Shown piece after piece: positions 48,020-59,992 of a stretch of 64,000 bases of DNA; within the stretch, counting starts at the first letter, position 1, and each line of letters opens with the position of its first letter. Source of the stretch: Vicia villosa. Taxonomy: Eukaryota; Streptophyta; Magnoliopsida; Fabales; Fabaceae. The position numbers were made by a program, and so were the translations under genes. The stretch covers positions 117,903,987-117,967,986 of the forward strand of contig NC_081185.1 of the NCBI RefSeq assembly GCF_029867415.1. The letters run 5' to 3'. The notes under the pieces were generated by a model. It did no database searches and was not told where the DNA came from. It saw nothing but the letters and a program-made list of their open reading frames with translations.

Positions 48020-48492
48020 TATTAATTATGTTTAAAAAAATTAATTTATAATTATAATTAATTAAAAAAATGATTTTATACCATTTAACTAATTTTTTGA
48101 ATTCATATAACATAAATATATATTAAAAATATATTAAATATATAACAAAAATAATTAAAACATTAGAAACGAAAAAATAAAAATAAAAAAAGGGCTTGTT
48201 CCCATTCCAATTGGCGACATCACCCTTTGTGGCAGACAGGGCCCATCATGTCTCCACCTTGATTGGGGACATGGTCTTTGGAGCAGGTGGGGGACATCAC
48301 CCTTTGTGGCAGACAGGGCCCATCATGTCTCCACCTTGATTGGGGACATGGTCTTTGGAGCAGGTGGGGCCCACCCTTTTCTTCATCTTGAATGGCGACA
48401 ACCCTTCAAGCCGTGGCAGTATGGGAATTAATTTTCAGAGTGTGGCATTTGGGGAATACTTTTTCATAGGTGTGGCAAGTGGGGAAAAATTC
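48020..48492 (-). repeat. Right terminal inverted repeat with internal duplication
   Basis: Same as the left TIR but 77 bp longer because 48216-48292 is tandemly repeated at 48293-48369; without it both arms are about 396 bp. Confidence 0.85.
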
Positions 48493-48501
48493 GCTATTTC
48501 C

Positions 48502-49615
48502 TTGCTGTACTTCACATCAATTAATTCGCTCACCCCATCATTATAACATCATTTTCATTTCAACGAAATCATTATGGTATGAAAGTTTTTTTCCCTCATT
48601 TTTAAAATCACAATTTTGACCTTCTTTTGAGTTTTTGCTGAAAAAGAGGCAAAAATAAAGATTGATTTTGCAGAAGAAAAAAAATAAAATACGGGATAAA
48701 AATTGCACAAAAAAACTTTAAAAAAAAAGACTAAAATAGTAATTTTTAAAATAAGAGGATCAAAATAAAAAAAAAAAAGATAAAATAGAGGGACTAAAAT
48801 TGTAATTAAGTCTATAACTTTTAATTATAATTTTATATAAAAATTTGTTTGTTTATTGAAAAAATAAAAATTGTTTCTTATAATAATCTAGAATAAGAAA
48901 CCAAAGCAAGTAATAATAAGAAGAAAATTGTAATAATCTAAAATAAGAAATCAAAGCAAGTAATAAGAAAAAAAACATTAAAGTAAGAAGCTGAACAAGA
49001 AGGATGTTGCATATTTGAATCCACATTTTTGCACTCGAATGTCTCTACACAACTACAAACTGAGCTAACTTCAAATAAAATTACTAAGTTTTTAAAAAAA
49101 ATTATAAATTATAGAGCATAGACACCCAAATATGACATTAACACATAAACCTCTTTTCTCATAGGTGTATGTGCTACATAGTTTATGAATCTCTAAAAAA
49201 ATTCTTATTGTTATTACAGAATGAGAACTAAAATTCAACAAATTCTATTAGAAACTAAATTTCCAAAATTGCTTACATGAAAGTCATATCATGATGATCC
49301 TCCTATGATTTTCAGCAACATAATGTGAAAATCAAAAATCAAACATAATGTCATAAGTTCCCACCAACATAACGATCAAACAAACAACATAGAGGGAGAA
49401 CAGAACATTGAACAAAATAAGGTTGATATCAAAGTCACCTATATATAAATGAACAATCATGATTAATCATGTTTCAACCGTGTCAAGACCATAACATTTA
49501 TATATACTAACACATTAACATTATAACATTTATTTCATAACCACAGAGAAAGAGATAATTTTACAAATTTAAATTTGATTGCATACACAATTATATGTCA
49601 AATACCTTTTCAGTT
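48502..49615. other. Intergenic DNA downstream of the kinase gene
   Basis: AT-rich. No gene or repeat recognised. The kinase 3' untranslated region probably ends within 49440-49615. Confidence 0.45.
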
Positions 49616-51560
49616 TTATGCCTCGCGCGCTACGATAAGTTCTTCCAACTTACCAGCATCACCATTTTCTGTAAGCACCATTATCTCATCCTCAGTTGCG
49701 AAATTATATTTACTTCCAATCTCTCTTAGAAACTGATATACTTCGAACATCGTCGGCCTCTCCTTTGCAGTTGAAGTAACACAGTTGCAAGCAACCTTAA
49801 GAAACTGAAAAAGTTCATGATCAACACCTTTTCCAATTAGTGATTCATCGATTGCGTCTTTTAGGCTTGCGTTGACTGATTGCTGCATGATCCATTCTAC
49901 CAAATTTCCTTTAAAAGTTTCTGGAGCTTTTGAAATATGTGTAGGTCTTTCGCCAGTTACCAGCTCGAGAAGCACAGTTCCAAAGCTGTAAACATCGCCC
50001 TTAGGTGTAGCCACCAGAGTTGTTGTATACTCGGGAGCAACGTAGCCTAAATCACCAAACTCGCCGTTTACAAAAGTACTCAAATGAGTATCGATCGGGT
50101 TCATTAATCTGGCAAGACCGAAATCTGATATTTTAGGCTCGAAATTTGCATCCAACAAGATGCACTTAGAGCTTATGTTTCGGTGAATGATCCGCGGATT
50201 GCAATTGTGATGAAGCCATGCGAATCCTTTGGCTGCTCCGATTGCAATTTTGAGCCGTGTAGACCACTCCATAGTGCATTCGCCAGTTTCAGGATGTAGT
50301 TGGTTGTGAAGAGTACCGTTTGGCATATTTTTATAGACCAAAAATCTCTCCTTTTTGGCGAGGCAAAAACCTAAAAGAGGAACCAAGTTTCGATGTCGCA
50401 CTGTTCCTAGTGTAGCCATCTCAGCTGTAAACTCTTGCTCCGAGTGTTGAGATTCCAGCAATCTCTTAACCATGAGTGATGTGCCGTCAACGAGGACAGC
50501 TTTGTAAACAGTTCCTGATCTTCCAGTCCCAATGACATTGCTTTTGCTGAAGTTATTCGTAGCCTTCATGAGATCACTCAAGCTCATTTTTGAAATCGAC
50601 TTCTCAAACATTGAAACCTGATAAGAAATTCAAAACAATTACGCATAATGGTTATGAACGCTATTCTTAATCTATCTAAGAACAAACAAGCCATGCATCA
50701 ATTTAACCTACCTTAATTTTTTTGGTTCCCTTTAGGATTCTCGCCCACTTGTTTTCTTCAGGATCTTCTTCCTTTTTCCTGCGCGAAAGACTGCGCACAT
50801 AGAAAAGCATTCCAACCCCCACTCCTAATGCTGCAAGAGTCACACCACCAGCAGCTGCTCCCGCTATAACCGCAGTGTTAGTCTTCGAAGACCCGCTGCA
50901 AGCAACCAACGGAGCGCCGCAGAGTGCTGAATTATTTGCATAATCATCTTTTGTAACTATACCTTCCCTAAAATTCGGAACTGGTCCGGACAAAAGATTA
51001 TTCGAAACACTAAACGTCTTAATCCTTGTCAGTGAAGCAAATTGCGGAGGAATTTGACCGGTGAGTTGGTTTTGGTCGAGTTTAAGACTATTAAGATAGG
51101 AACAATTACTAAGCGACACAGGAATCTCCCCCGTAAAATCATTCGAAGACAGATCAAGAGAAACCACATATTGAACAAGGCTAGATATATCATTTGGAAT
51201 GCTTTTCGAGAGACTGTTCATCGAAAGATCCAATCCTGTTAAGCTCGAGCAATTCTTAATGCCGCGAGGAAACTCTCCCTTAAGTCCCATATTCGAAAGT
51301 TTGAGATTCAAAACCCTACTTTCATCAGGATGCCAACATTCAACCCCAGTGAACTTGCAAATAAACCCTTCAGTTCTATTGTTAAAATTCCAAGATTGCA
51401 AGTAATTGTTTGGGTCTTTAAGTGTTTCTTTCACTTTTTTCAAGCATAATATGTCACTCTCAGTACCATAGCTCATGATGAAACAACTAATCAGCAGAAA
51501 GAAATTAACAGTAACAGAAGCACTACTCAAAACCATCTTCATCAAAATCCAAAAACACAC
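49616..51560 (-). CDS. BIR1: BIR1-like LRR receptor-like kinase
   Basis: Two coding exons on the minus strand, 51560-50712 and 50617-49616, with a 94-bp GT/AG intron; 616 residues, against about 620 for Arabidopsis BIR1 (At5g48380). Order: signal peptide (1-32), N-terminal cap with C39 and C68-C75, about four to five LRRs (85-195), transmembrane helix (about 231-254), basic juxtamembrane, kinase (about 300-590) with [10 protein letters not shown]334 in MVKRL, HRN at 428-430 in place of HRD, DFG at 448-450 and APE at 477-479. The ISSKCILLD and [20 protein letters not shown] blocks are BIR hallmarks. BIR1 partners BAK1/SERK co-receptors at the plasma membrane and restrains immune and cell-death signalling. 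A second in-frame Met at residue 9 is possible. The gene looks intact. Confidence 0.95.
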
Positions 51561-52100
51561 AGAAAAAAGCCAAGAACAAGTTATCTAAATACTTCACTGA
51601 TTCTAATAAAATCCGCAGCAAAAATCATAGAATCCATAGCATAGCACAGCACTATATTGAAATCCTCATAAGAGCATACCCTAAAAAAACAAAATCAATA
51701 ACCATCATCAACTCAATTCAGCAGTATACTACAACAACCAAATCAATCATAAACAAAAAGGCACAAAAAAAGAAACAATTTTTTCCCTTTCACGCCAAAA
51801 ACAACTACATAGATACAAAAAAAAAAAAACTTTTTTTAGAAACCCAGTAAAGTTTCCTTTAGCATGAATCAAAAGAAGCAAAAACTAAAACGACCCAGAT
51901 TCAAAATCACATGAATTTTAGATAAGGGTATTCAAAAACTCACCTGGGTTATTAGAAAAATCCAATTTTAGAAACAAAAGAATAAAAATTTATGAGAGTG
52001 TTTGGTTTGAAGAAGATGTGAATACCGAGTAAGATGATTTGATATTTGGAAGATGATGTGATGAGAGACAAGACAATAGACCGGGAAGACTTGGAACAGG
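51561..52100 (-). other. 5' leader of the BIR1-like gene with probable intron
   Basis: On the minus strand a CAG|GTGAGT donor near 51942 and a TTTTTTTAG acceptor near 51680 suggest an intron in the 5' untranslated region. The leader may begin near 52030. Confidence 0.45.
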
Positions 52101-53029
52101 TTTGTTTGACTACGTTACTCGCTTTTGCTGAAAATCAGGGGCCACTATTGTCCCAACCCCAAGAAACTCAATGTTTTACAGTTTTCTTTTACCTTTAGCT
52201 TTAACTAAAAATCAAGTTCTTTAATTATCAAAATTTCAGCTAAATACATTTCTGTTGATTTTTGTCATGCAAATAATATTGAATGAAATAAATGATTGCA
52301 TTTTACTTGAAATGTTAAATGACTGCATTTTACTTGAAATGTTGCTATTTTAAGAATAATATTATTTTGGACCCTTTTAGTCCATAAAATAGTCATCAAT
52401 ATGACAATATTAGTTGGTTATCTCTTCTTCATAACTCCATAAAATAAATAGGTAAATTGTTCAGAGTGTGCTTGAAAAATTAGTAAATTTCATCATTTAA
52501 CTTTTGTCTTTGAATGTGTTATAGAATCAAATATGTAGAACACTTGATACTATAATGTGTAGAACAATTTGAAATCGTTTATGTAAGAAAATGATCATTT
52601 CTACTAGCATCATTTGACCACTCATATCTCAAATCTAAATGATCATTTGTATTCAGGTGAAAGGACATGAACATATACCCCAAGAGAAAGAAAATGATCA
52701 CTTATAACAAGGTGGACCATTTGTTTCAAGGTTAATACGACCATCTACACTTCAAGGCAAGAAGGATCATCTCTACTTAGATAGTCATGATCATCCGCAC
52801 TCAGCGCTAGTGACTCTACCTTTGCCTAGATGAAGAAATTACGACTTGTAATTGATGATCAATCATCCTTACCAATCATTTAGCCGTTGGGAATTAAGTG
52901 AATTCGCTATTTCTCTACTTTCATCTTTATTCTTGTTTGTTTGTGGTTTGGATACACTTAGTTGGTAGATTAATTATTGTTTGAGGTAGTTTGGTTGTCA
53001 ATGTTGTCCAACATATTATATTTTTTGAA
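52101..53029. other. Upstream intergenic DNA
   Basis: Contains a tandem pair at about 52278-52333 (TGCATTTTACTTGAAATGTT twice). No gene recognised. Confidence 0.45.
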
Positions 53030-54525
53030 TCCACCATGAAAAAGGTCTAAATTTACAAGTGAGCATTATGAGTTCTAAGTGGGATATCAAAAAAAAAAAT
53101 TAGAAACGGTGATTTTGAGTTGTGGAAAGTGAATATGCAAACAATTTAGAATCAGCAAAAGTGTGCAGAATCAATGAAAGATGGGGTATATATGTCGATA
53201 AATCGAGCACAAGGAGAGAATGTCAATATGTTTGATAAGGCCATGAGTGTCATTATCTCGTGCCTCAGATATAAAGTATTGAGTGAAGTCGCAATTGAGA
53301 AAATCATGCTAGAAATATGGGTCAAACGTGAATCTTTATATATGACCAAATTGTTGGTTCATTGATTAGGTCAGAAGTAACAATTCCATTTATTTCAAAT
53401 GGTGTTAAACAAATACATTTTGGAGGAATGAATGATATTTCACAAAATTATTAATGACTTATAATATATTGAGGTAAAACTTAATGACGAGAACAAGGCT
53501 CTACTTTATTTAGCTAATTACTTACTTCGTTTGAGCATTTTAAGGATGTCTTTCTTTAATGTGAGAAAAATATTATTACCTTAAAAGGAGGTTCAATCGA
53601 CAATTAGAACCAATGAACATATAAAGCTTAAAGACTTGAAGGTTGAAGACAGCAGAGAAGGCTTGAATGTTTCAAGAAGAATGAATGCGAATAGAAAAAA
53701 AATAAAAGGATAAGGAATCTAGATCTAAGACCAAGTCAAAGTTTAAGTGGTCTGACAAATAAAAATAAAAATGTTTCATTTGTTATAAAATCTTCCATTT
53801 TAAGAAGAATTGTTTCGAGAGGTGGAACTAGGGAGATTTCGATCAAATTGTGGTTGTTTATATGAGGATAGTTACAAGAGTGATGTACTAGTGGTAACAG
53901 GTTCAGAGATAGAGAAGAGTTGGGTCATTGACTCTGGATGTTCTTATCGCATGTGTCAAAGGAAAGAATACTTTGAGACTTTGGAGTTAAAAGAAGGTGG
54001 AGCCTTCAACTCATTAAAAGTAAGGATAGCAAGGTTTATGGCATTGAGACCGTTCAATTCACGATGTTTTATAATTGAGTTTCTTTCATGCAGCGTCAGG
54101 TATGTTCCCAAACGAAAAAAATGTGTCCATAAATATGTCTGATGATTTAGTCTATTGCACTAAAATTTAACTTGATATGTTGAAGATTTCACAAGTTACA
54201 TTGATAGGTCCAAAATGTGTAGTTTGTATGTTTTAGATGGTTTCATTGTTATTGGTAATTAACATTATCTAATCAAGACTTTCATAGTGAAACAAAATTA
54301 TGACATTTGAGATTAAAATGTGTTAGTAAAAAAGGTTTGGGTGAATTAGTTAAACAAGGTTCACCAGGTAATTAAAAATTGAATAAAAAATTAAAATTTT
54401 GTAATCGTTAGATGCTAAGAAAATAACATATAGTGAAGTTTGGAAGTGTTATGAATAATTCTAATCAATCGTTTGAGTATTTTCACTTGGAACTTTAGGA
54501 TATGATAAGGTTGAAAACTCATAAT
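53030..54525 (+). pseudogene. Ty1/copia gag-protease-integrase relic
   Basis: Scattered frames follow the copia order: Gag (DFELWKVNMQT, FDKAMSVIISCLRYKVLSEV, ESLYMTKLLVH, NIEVKL-type), a CX2CX4HX4C knuckle at 53772-53813 (CFICYKIFHFKKNC), a protease start with WVIDSGCSYRMC at about 53925, and a pre-integrase fragment near 54295-54345 (KKGLGELVKQG). Many stops and frameshifts; no reverse transcriptase or LTRs seen. This is the Tork-like arrangement in which DSG marks the protease active site. An old, truncated copy lying between the kinase gene and the OTU-MULE relic. Confidence 0.75.
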
Positions 54526-54533
54526 AATGATTT

Positions 54534-54734
54534 CTATTTTCTCCACTCAATCTTAACCACTTTTCGATTGTTCGAATAGTGCAAGAATTTCTCTAGTTTG
54601 GATTTTAAATCTATAAGAGCGATGTCCTCGGTGACCCTAAATTTAAAATGAGACCTCATGTTGTTGAAGTAAAAAAAAGTGATATACCAATATTTTTCCA
54701 TTCTAGTGTGTTTTTTTAATAACATATTAGACAT
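54534..54734 (-). pseudogene. Relic of the small MULE accessory (PB1-like) gene
   Basis: The minus-strand peptide FKFRVTEDIALIDLKSKLEKF...NNRKVVKIEWRK parallels the start of the 93-residue ORF at 36019-36300 (FQFRFSRDTPFADLITSL...NRKVVKLEYRSP). It stops after the NRKVVK block. It occupies the same position relative to the OTU gene. Confidence 0.6.
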
Positions 54735-56556
54735 ATTCGTAAAAGTTGTAAATCAATTTGGATCATACAAAAACAATCTTGTCTCGGGGTTTTGTCTGAA
54801 TTTTAATTTTCAGATTCACCCTATTATGTTTAAAATAACACAAAAAAAGGATTTGTCCAAATATTGAAATTCAAAGTCATCCCATTTTTATAACATATAT
54901 GGGGTTTCTCTAGAGTTTGAAATTATGATCACTCTTATAGAGGCCAGAGTTTGAAATTATGATCACTCTTATAGAGGCCAATGTCCAGAACATGTGTTTA
55001 ACGTACAGAACATGTGTTTAACATACAGACAAAACTAATTTTATAACATACAAATTTTAAATCCAATATTTATACAAATAATGTTAGATATACATTAAAA
55101 CATATCAAAATGTATCCAAATTACATCGGTGAAAATTATGTCACCACCTAATTTATCTATGGATGGTTCCTCCTTTGAATTTTCCTGATTTGATTGTCTT
55201 TCAATATCGCTTAACTTGGTAAACACTTTCATCCTATCCAAAAAATTATACAACCAAGTTTCAACTTCTTTTTGTGGAATGAGATGTCCACTTAGGGGAT
55301 GTTCGGGGTATAAGACATTCTGATTTTAAAAAAACTTAAACAAAATGTTGTGATTTTGAAAGTCACTCAATACAATTAATGTGTTTTGTTGGATTTTGAG
55401 GTATGCCACTTTGAAGTGGAAAAATCTTTTCTTCCGAAAAAGCCATATCTTGTCAGATCAATACACATCCTTCTATATGCATTTTCTATATGATAACTCA
55501 TTTCAAGGAAATATATCCATTTTTTCTCTGGTGTTGCACTACTAACACAAGGAATAAGATATTCATGAATTTCATCGTATTATTCTTTTACTCGTATAGT
55601 TTTGTGTATGATTCTTTATGGGAATTTAACTTTTTGATAAGATATTAGTGAACAAATGTACGATTCTCCTCTCCATTACCCAACAAAGACGAAATAGTGC
55701 TATAAATGTAATTACTCTCACATTTACCATCTATAATTCTGTCAATGTATATGTGCATAAAAACTAACATTTCTTCAATGTGTATCATTTTTTAGTAAAG
55801 GTGGTAAAGGTGATGAAGGCGATGGTTTTTTATGTGAGCATCTTTGATTGAACTTCTTTTAGACTACGAAATTAGAGATTCTGATAAAGATAAGTCGACA
55901 TGCTCAAAATAGGATGGAGACTGCTTGGTTGAATTGTCTCCAAGTGTTGGTTTGGCATTCTTAGGAGAATCTTTTATTTTTATCAATTTTGGGGGTGGTT
56001 TCATATTTCTGGTTTCTAGATAGGCTATCTTCCGCAACTGCTTTATAGTGTGTAGTTTCATGTGAAATATATAAGAGAGATTTTCTCCTTCACCTAATCT
56101 AAAATTGTGCTTTCAACATATTTCACGAAATTCAGATATGTTACACACACCCTTCTGAATTGTATGACAGATTCAACATATAACTCTTTGGTAGAAGAAT
56201 TTATCATAACATTTCAAGCAATCATTATACTTTCCAATATCACACTGGACTTGATCATTTTCTTCTCTTCACCTTTGATTTGTTTGGTCCCTACTGCATA
56301 CTTAAGTCTACCTCTTGCATTTTTTATTATATGATACCTGCACAATAAAATATATGATGTAGGAAACACCTTTGTAGCAGAACTCAACCATACGATATTG
56401 CAATCGTTGACAATCACCAGTGTCATGTTTTCTTGGCTTTCAACATAATCCCACATACTTCCAAAGCCCACGTAACATTATCCTCTTTTTCACTTTATAA
56501 AAATGCAAACTCAACCGAAACAGTTATCTTTGTAGAAGTAACACCAACAATATCTA
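54735..56556 (-). pseudogene. Second OTU-MULE polyprotein, strongly decayed and truncated
   Basis: Minus-strand pieces in the right order: transposase fragment near 56500 (DIVGVTST), 56471-56214 (VIVNDCNIVWLSSATKVFPT, LCRYHI, LKYAVGTKQ), linker at 56061-55864 (IKQLRKIAYLETRN, STKQSPSYFEHVDLSLS), and an OTU relic over about 55780-55200 (MHIH-like start, NGEENRTFVH, RMCIDLTRYGFF). The catalytic Cys block is lost. Each piece matches the better preserved copy at 36741-38835. The N-terminal part is missing because the second Ogre-like element inserted at 56557. Confidence 0.75.
54912..54979. repeat. 34-bp tandem duplication
   Basis: Two perfect copies (starting AGAGTTTGAAATTATGATCA), followed by a second short duplication around CAGAACATGTGTTTAAC. 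Non-coding. Confidence 0.9.
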
Positions 56557-59500
56557 TGTAGCGGTAAAAATGTGAGTCGACGCGTTTTCGCGCATTCGAA
56601 GTACAACAGAGTCGCCACCGAACTTTATTTATTCCAAGAAGGAAAGGGAAAATATCGATAAAACCCACGAAAGAAAAGAAAACGGATAAGATGGTCGTCG
56701 CAACCAAATTAGGGTTCGGGATTCGGTTAAGCAAGGGGAAGGTATTAGCACCCCTCACTTCCATCGTACTCGATGGGACCCATTTAGTTAGTTTAGTGTT
56801 TGAGTGTTAGCGTAATGTTTGCGTTCTTTAGCTTATTAATCGAGAAAAGATAAAAGAAAGATTTTTTTAGGTTTTTTATTATTATGAGGAAAAAGAAAAG
56901 ATTTTTTATTATTATGCTTGCCAAGACGTTTGTATCTTGTGCCTACGTATTCCCTAGTGCAATGGGAAAGTCAGAGCAATCGTAGTTCGGGCTAGAACCA
57001 CGAAATGTTTGTTGGTTGAATTTAGCGAGAGGTACTCGATCGCTTTCAAATGGAAATACTACGCGCACATGGATATGATATCACTACAAGAATGGATGAC
57101 TAAATCAAGATAAGACATGATTTTGGCCATCATCGCATTCGAGTGGAAGATGTTCGATCTTCACATGTGGAAGTATGTTCGTATTGAAAATTGGATAAGT
57201 GTCTCATTTATGAAAAGAGTTTTAAAAGCCATAAGGCAAAAAGGTTGAATGAAATTGAAGTTGTGTTTTAAAGGGACATTTAGCAAAGGATTGAGCATAG
57301 GTGTTCACCTAGCGCGTCTTTACCCAAGGTATTGAACAGGAGCGAGCCCCATTGTCACTTGTTGTCCTTGTAAATCAATGTATTCAAAAGATCAAGGTAT
57401 TCAAGAGGTGTGCACCCCTTGTCACTTAATCTTTTGATTTGATTAAAAAAGATTCGAAAGATCAAGGTATTCAAGAGGTGTGCACTTCTTGTCACAGGAT
57501 CTTTCGGTTTGATTAATGTGTTTTGATTCAAAGGATCAAGGTATTCAAGAGGTGTGCACCCCTTGTCACTTAATCTAAGGTTTTAAAAAAAATGTGTTAA
57601 TCCAAAAGAATCGAGGTATTCAAGAGGTGTCCACCCCTTGACACACGATCTTTGGTATGGTTAAGAAAAAGGTTTTCGAAATGAAGAAGTTCGACGTTGG
57701 ATCGAGAAATTATTTGACGACTTGGCGTTGGACCAAGGTTTATTACTTTGGATTGAAATTAATATAATATTTTTTGGTATTTTTAACATGAGAATAAAGT
57801 CTAAAATCTAGAAACATGTTTTTTACATTTTATGATATATACATATTAGAAGATAAAAACAAAATTAAAAATAGAAACAATAGGTTAAAAAAATAGTAAA
57901 AAAGGAGGTGTAATATAAAGGAAACAGGGGCTGGGCTATAAGATTAAGGCCCAAGAAATTTTTAAACTAGAACAATAAAAAAAAAGTTTTGTGTTTGGAC
58001 CGGACCGGGTCGGGTTAGGATAGAACCCGAATCCGCCCATTCTCTTAATACAAAGGGTTTGAAAACCCTAAAAAAAACCAAGAGGCAGCCGCCCCATTCT
58101 CCCTCACTCTCTCGCATATGAACCACTACAGAAAAAAAATTACGATTACTCTGCTCTTTCATCTCTCTCAAATACTTCCTAGTTTCACGCTCAAACCTCT
58201 CTTGCGATTCTCTCGCTCACGGTCTCTCTATCCCGATCTCACTCTCAAGAAATATAACTCTTTTCTTTATCCTCAGAAATCGTGACAATTAATACATAAA
58301 TGAATCCATCGCAAGAAGAGCATACGCAAATCAACAATAAATTCAACCAACAGAATAAGAAACGTACAAACAAATAATTACACTTGAGTTTCTACAACAT
58401 GGTTAAATCGATTCAAGCAAGCAAGGGAACAAAGGGTATATCAAACAAGCATGAAGAACAAATTCAGAAAAGAAAACGAACCAACTCCGAATGTTCTCGG
58501 AGGCGATGAATCCCACGGCACTAGTAAGTAATGAAATTGAATCCTCCTCTGCCTCCGTGTATGCGTTTCGTGACCAGTTCAGCCGTGAGCTCGGGTAAGT
58601 GTTGCTTGTTTCACCGATTTCATCTTCTTCTAGACTCTACTTGTTTGCCTCTGCTGCGTGGATGATGTTGAAAGGAGTTGAGTTGAAGTTGTTGTGGATG
58701 TGTTGATGAACAGGTGTAATGAATGCTGAAGCAGAGTTCGCGAGAAGTAAAAAAGGTTTGTTTTCGTGTGTGGATTTGATAGTGTTGAGATTTTAGCAGA
58801 GAGATTTCAGGGGTGAAGTTATGGGTATTCTTGCTGAGTGTGTTTTGAAGGTGAATAAGCTCAATGTTTTTGTGAATGAATTTGGAGGTTGAATCAATGT
58901 TATGGTGAGTTTATGTTGGGTTTTGCAGAAGTGAGTCGATGGAGTGTGTGTGGAAGGCTGTTTGTGTATCGGTCTGTGAGAGTTTTGGGAGGATAATGCG
59001 ATTGAAACGTGAGGTTTTAGTTCAATGTGATGGTGAGCTTCGGTTTTGCTGTGATGTTTGTTTATTATGGTGATTTTTGCAGTGAGGTTTTTTCCTGGGC
59101 AGAAGTATGATTCTCTTTTTTTAGCGTTTCCACCTCCCTTTCATTGTATCATTGCTGTCTTTTTATAGATGAATTTGAGAGGTTTTGGGGGGAAATTGGA
59201 ATCAAATTTGAACATATTTGTTGTCTGTTTTCTTGGCTTTTTGGATGCAGGTATGGTATGAACAAAATGGTGAAGCTTTTGTCTTCTATCTACAGCGAGC
59301 AGCAGGTTTTTGTGCAGTTTGCAGTAATGTTTGGACTGTACTGTTTGGCGTTTGGACCATGTATGCAGAAGACAAGCAGGGTGCAGTTTTTTTTGGACCT
59401 TATTGTTTGGACCACTTGGACATAAAAATCAATAATAATTATAATGATAATAATAATATTAAAAATAAAAATTAATCTAAACTAAATCTAAAACAAAAAT

Positions 59501-59673
59501 AATATTAAAACTAAAAATTAATTTAACTATCTAAAATTATTTTTTTGTTGACTTTAATAAAAAGTCAATTTTTTTTAAGATATGCAAAAATGCGACGATT
59601 TAAATGCAAATGAAATGCGAATGCGACATGACCAGATGAATGAAATTCGTAAGGCAAAAATTGGGGTGCGACA
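56557..59673 (-). repeat. 3' LTR of the second Ogre-like element
   Basis: On the minus strand it starts TGTCGCACCCCAATTTT at 59673 and ends TACCGCTACA at 56557; 3117 bp. It contains a tandem array at 57318-57660. Confidence 0.85.
57318..57660. repeat. Tandem array inside the LTR (units about 70-78 bp)
   Basis: Four to five units around AAGGTATTCAAGAGGTGTGC followed by CACCCCTTGTCAC. The first unit is divergent. The start of the array recurs at 63950-64000. Confidence 0.85.
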
Positions 59674-59686
59674 GATGCCCCTATTT
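59674..59686 (-). other. Polypurine tract of the second Ogre-like element
   Basis: The minus strand reads AAATAGGGGCATC directly before the TGTCGC start of the 3' LTR. Confidence 0.6.
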
Positions 59687-59992
59687 AAGTTTCTTCTATC
59701 GAAGATGTGAAGAGACATAAATACAAAGTACACAATTTTTGTCCTTCATATGCAAATGAAATGCAATGCATTGACTCTTTTTTTTGTTATTTTGAATGTA
59801 ATATGATATGAGACAGACTCGATTCTCTGTGGGGAATAAGATAAACTAATGTTGGATAGACTTGGAAAAGAGAGATAAAACTCTGGGTAAAAAGACAGTA
59901 GAAGCGTCTAAGAGTGACATTAGACGGATAAAAACACCTTATTGTGGATTGTGACATCCAATTATTGGCTTTGGATGAAAACAGCGACCCAT

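Larger units (their letters stand above)
42121..48492. mobile_element. Complete Mutator-like element carrying transposase and PMD genes
   Basis: 6372 bp bounded by TIRs starting GAATTTTTTCCCCACTTG (42121) and ending in the inverted copy at 48492, with a perfect 9-bp duplication GCTATTTCC at 42112-42120 and 48493-48501, the classic Mutator length. Left half: transposase on the minus strand. Right half, plus strand: a small PB1-like ORF and a four-exon PMD gene with a glutamine-rich tail. The two halves diverge from a central region containing copies of a TIR motif. Both larger genes are disabled (a stop and frameshifts), but termini and target duplication are intact, so it could still be mobilised by a related transposase. 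Confidence 0.92.

Noticed and set aside
56495..56764. 89-aa minus ORF also seen at 63125-63388
   Set aside because: Both fall in the LTR ends of the second Ogre-like element; the shared part is non-coding LTR, the rest is MULE relic or leader.
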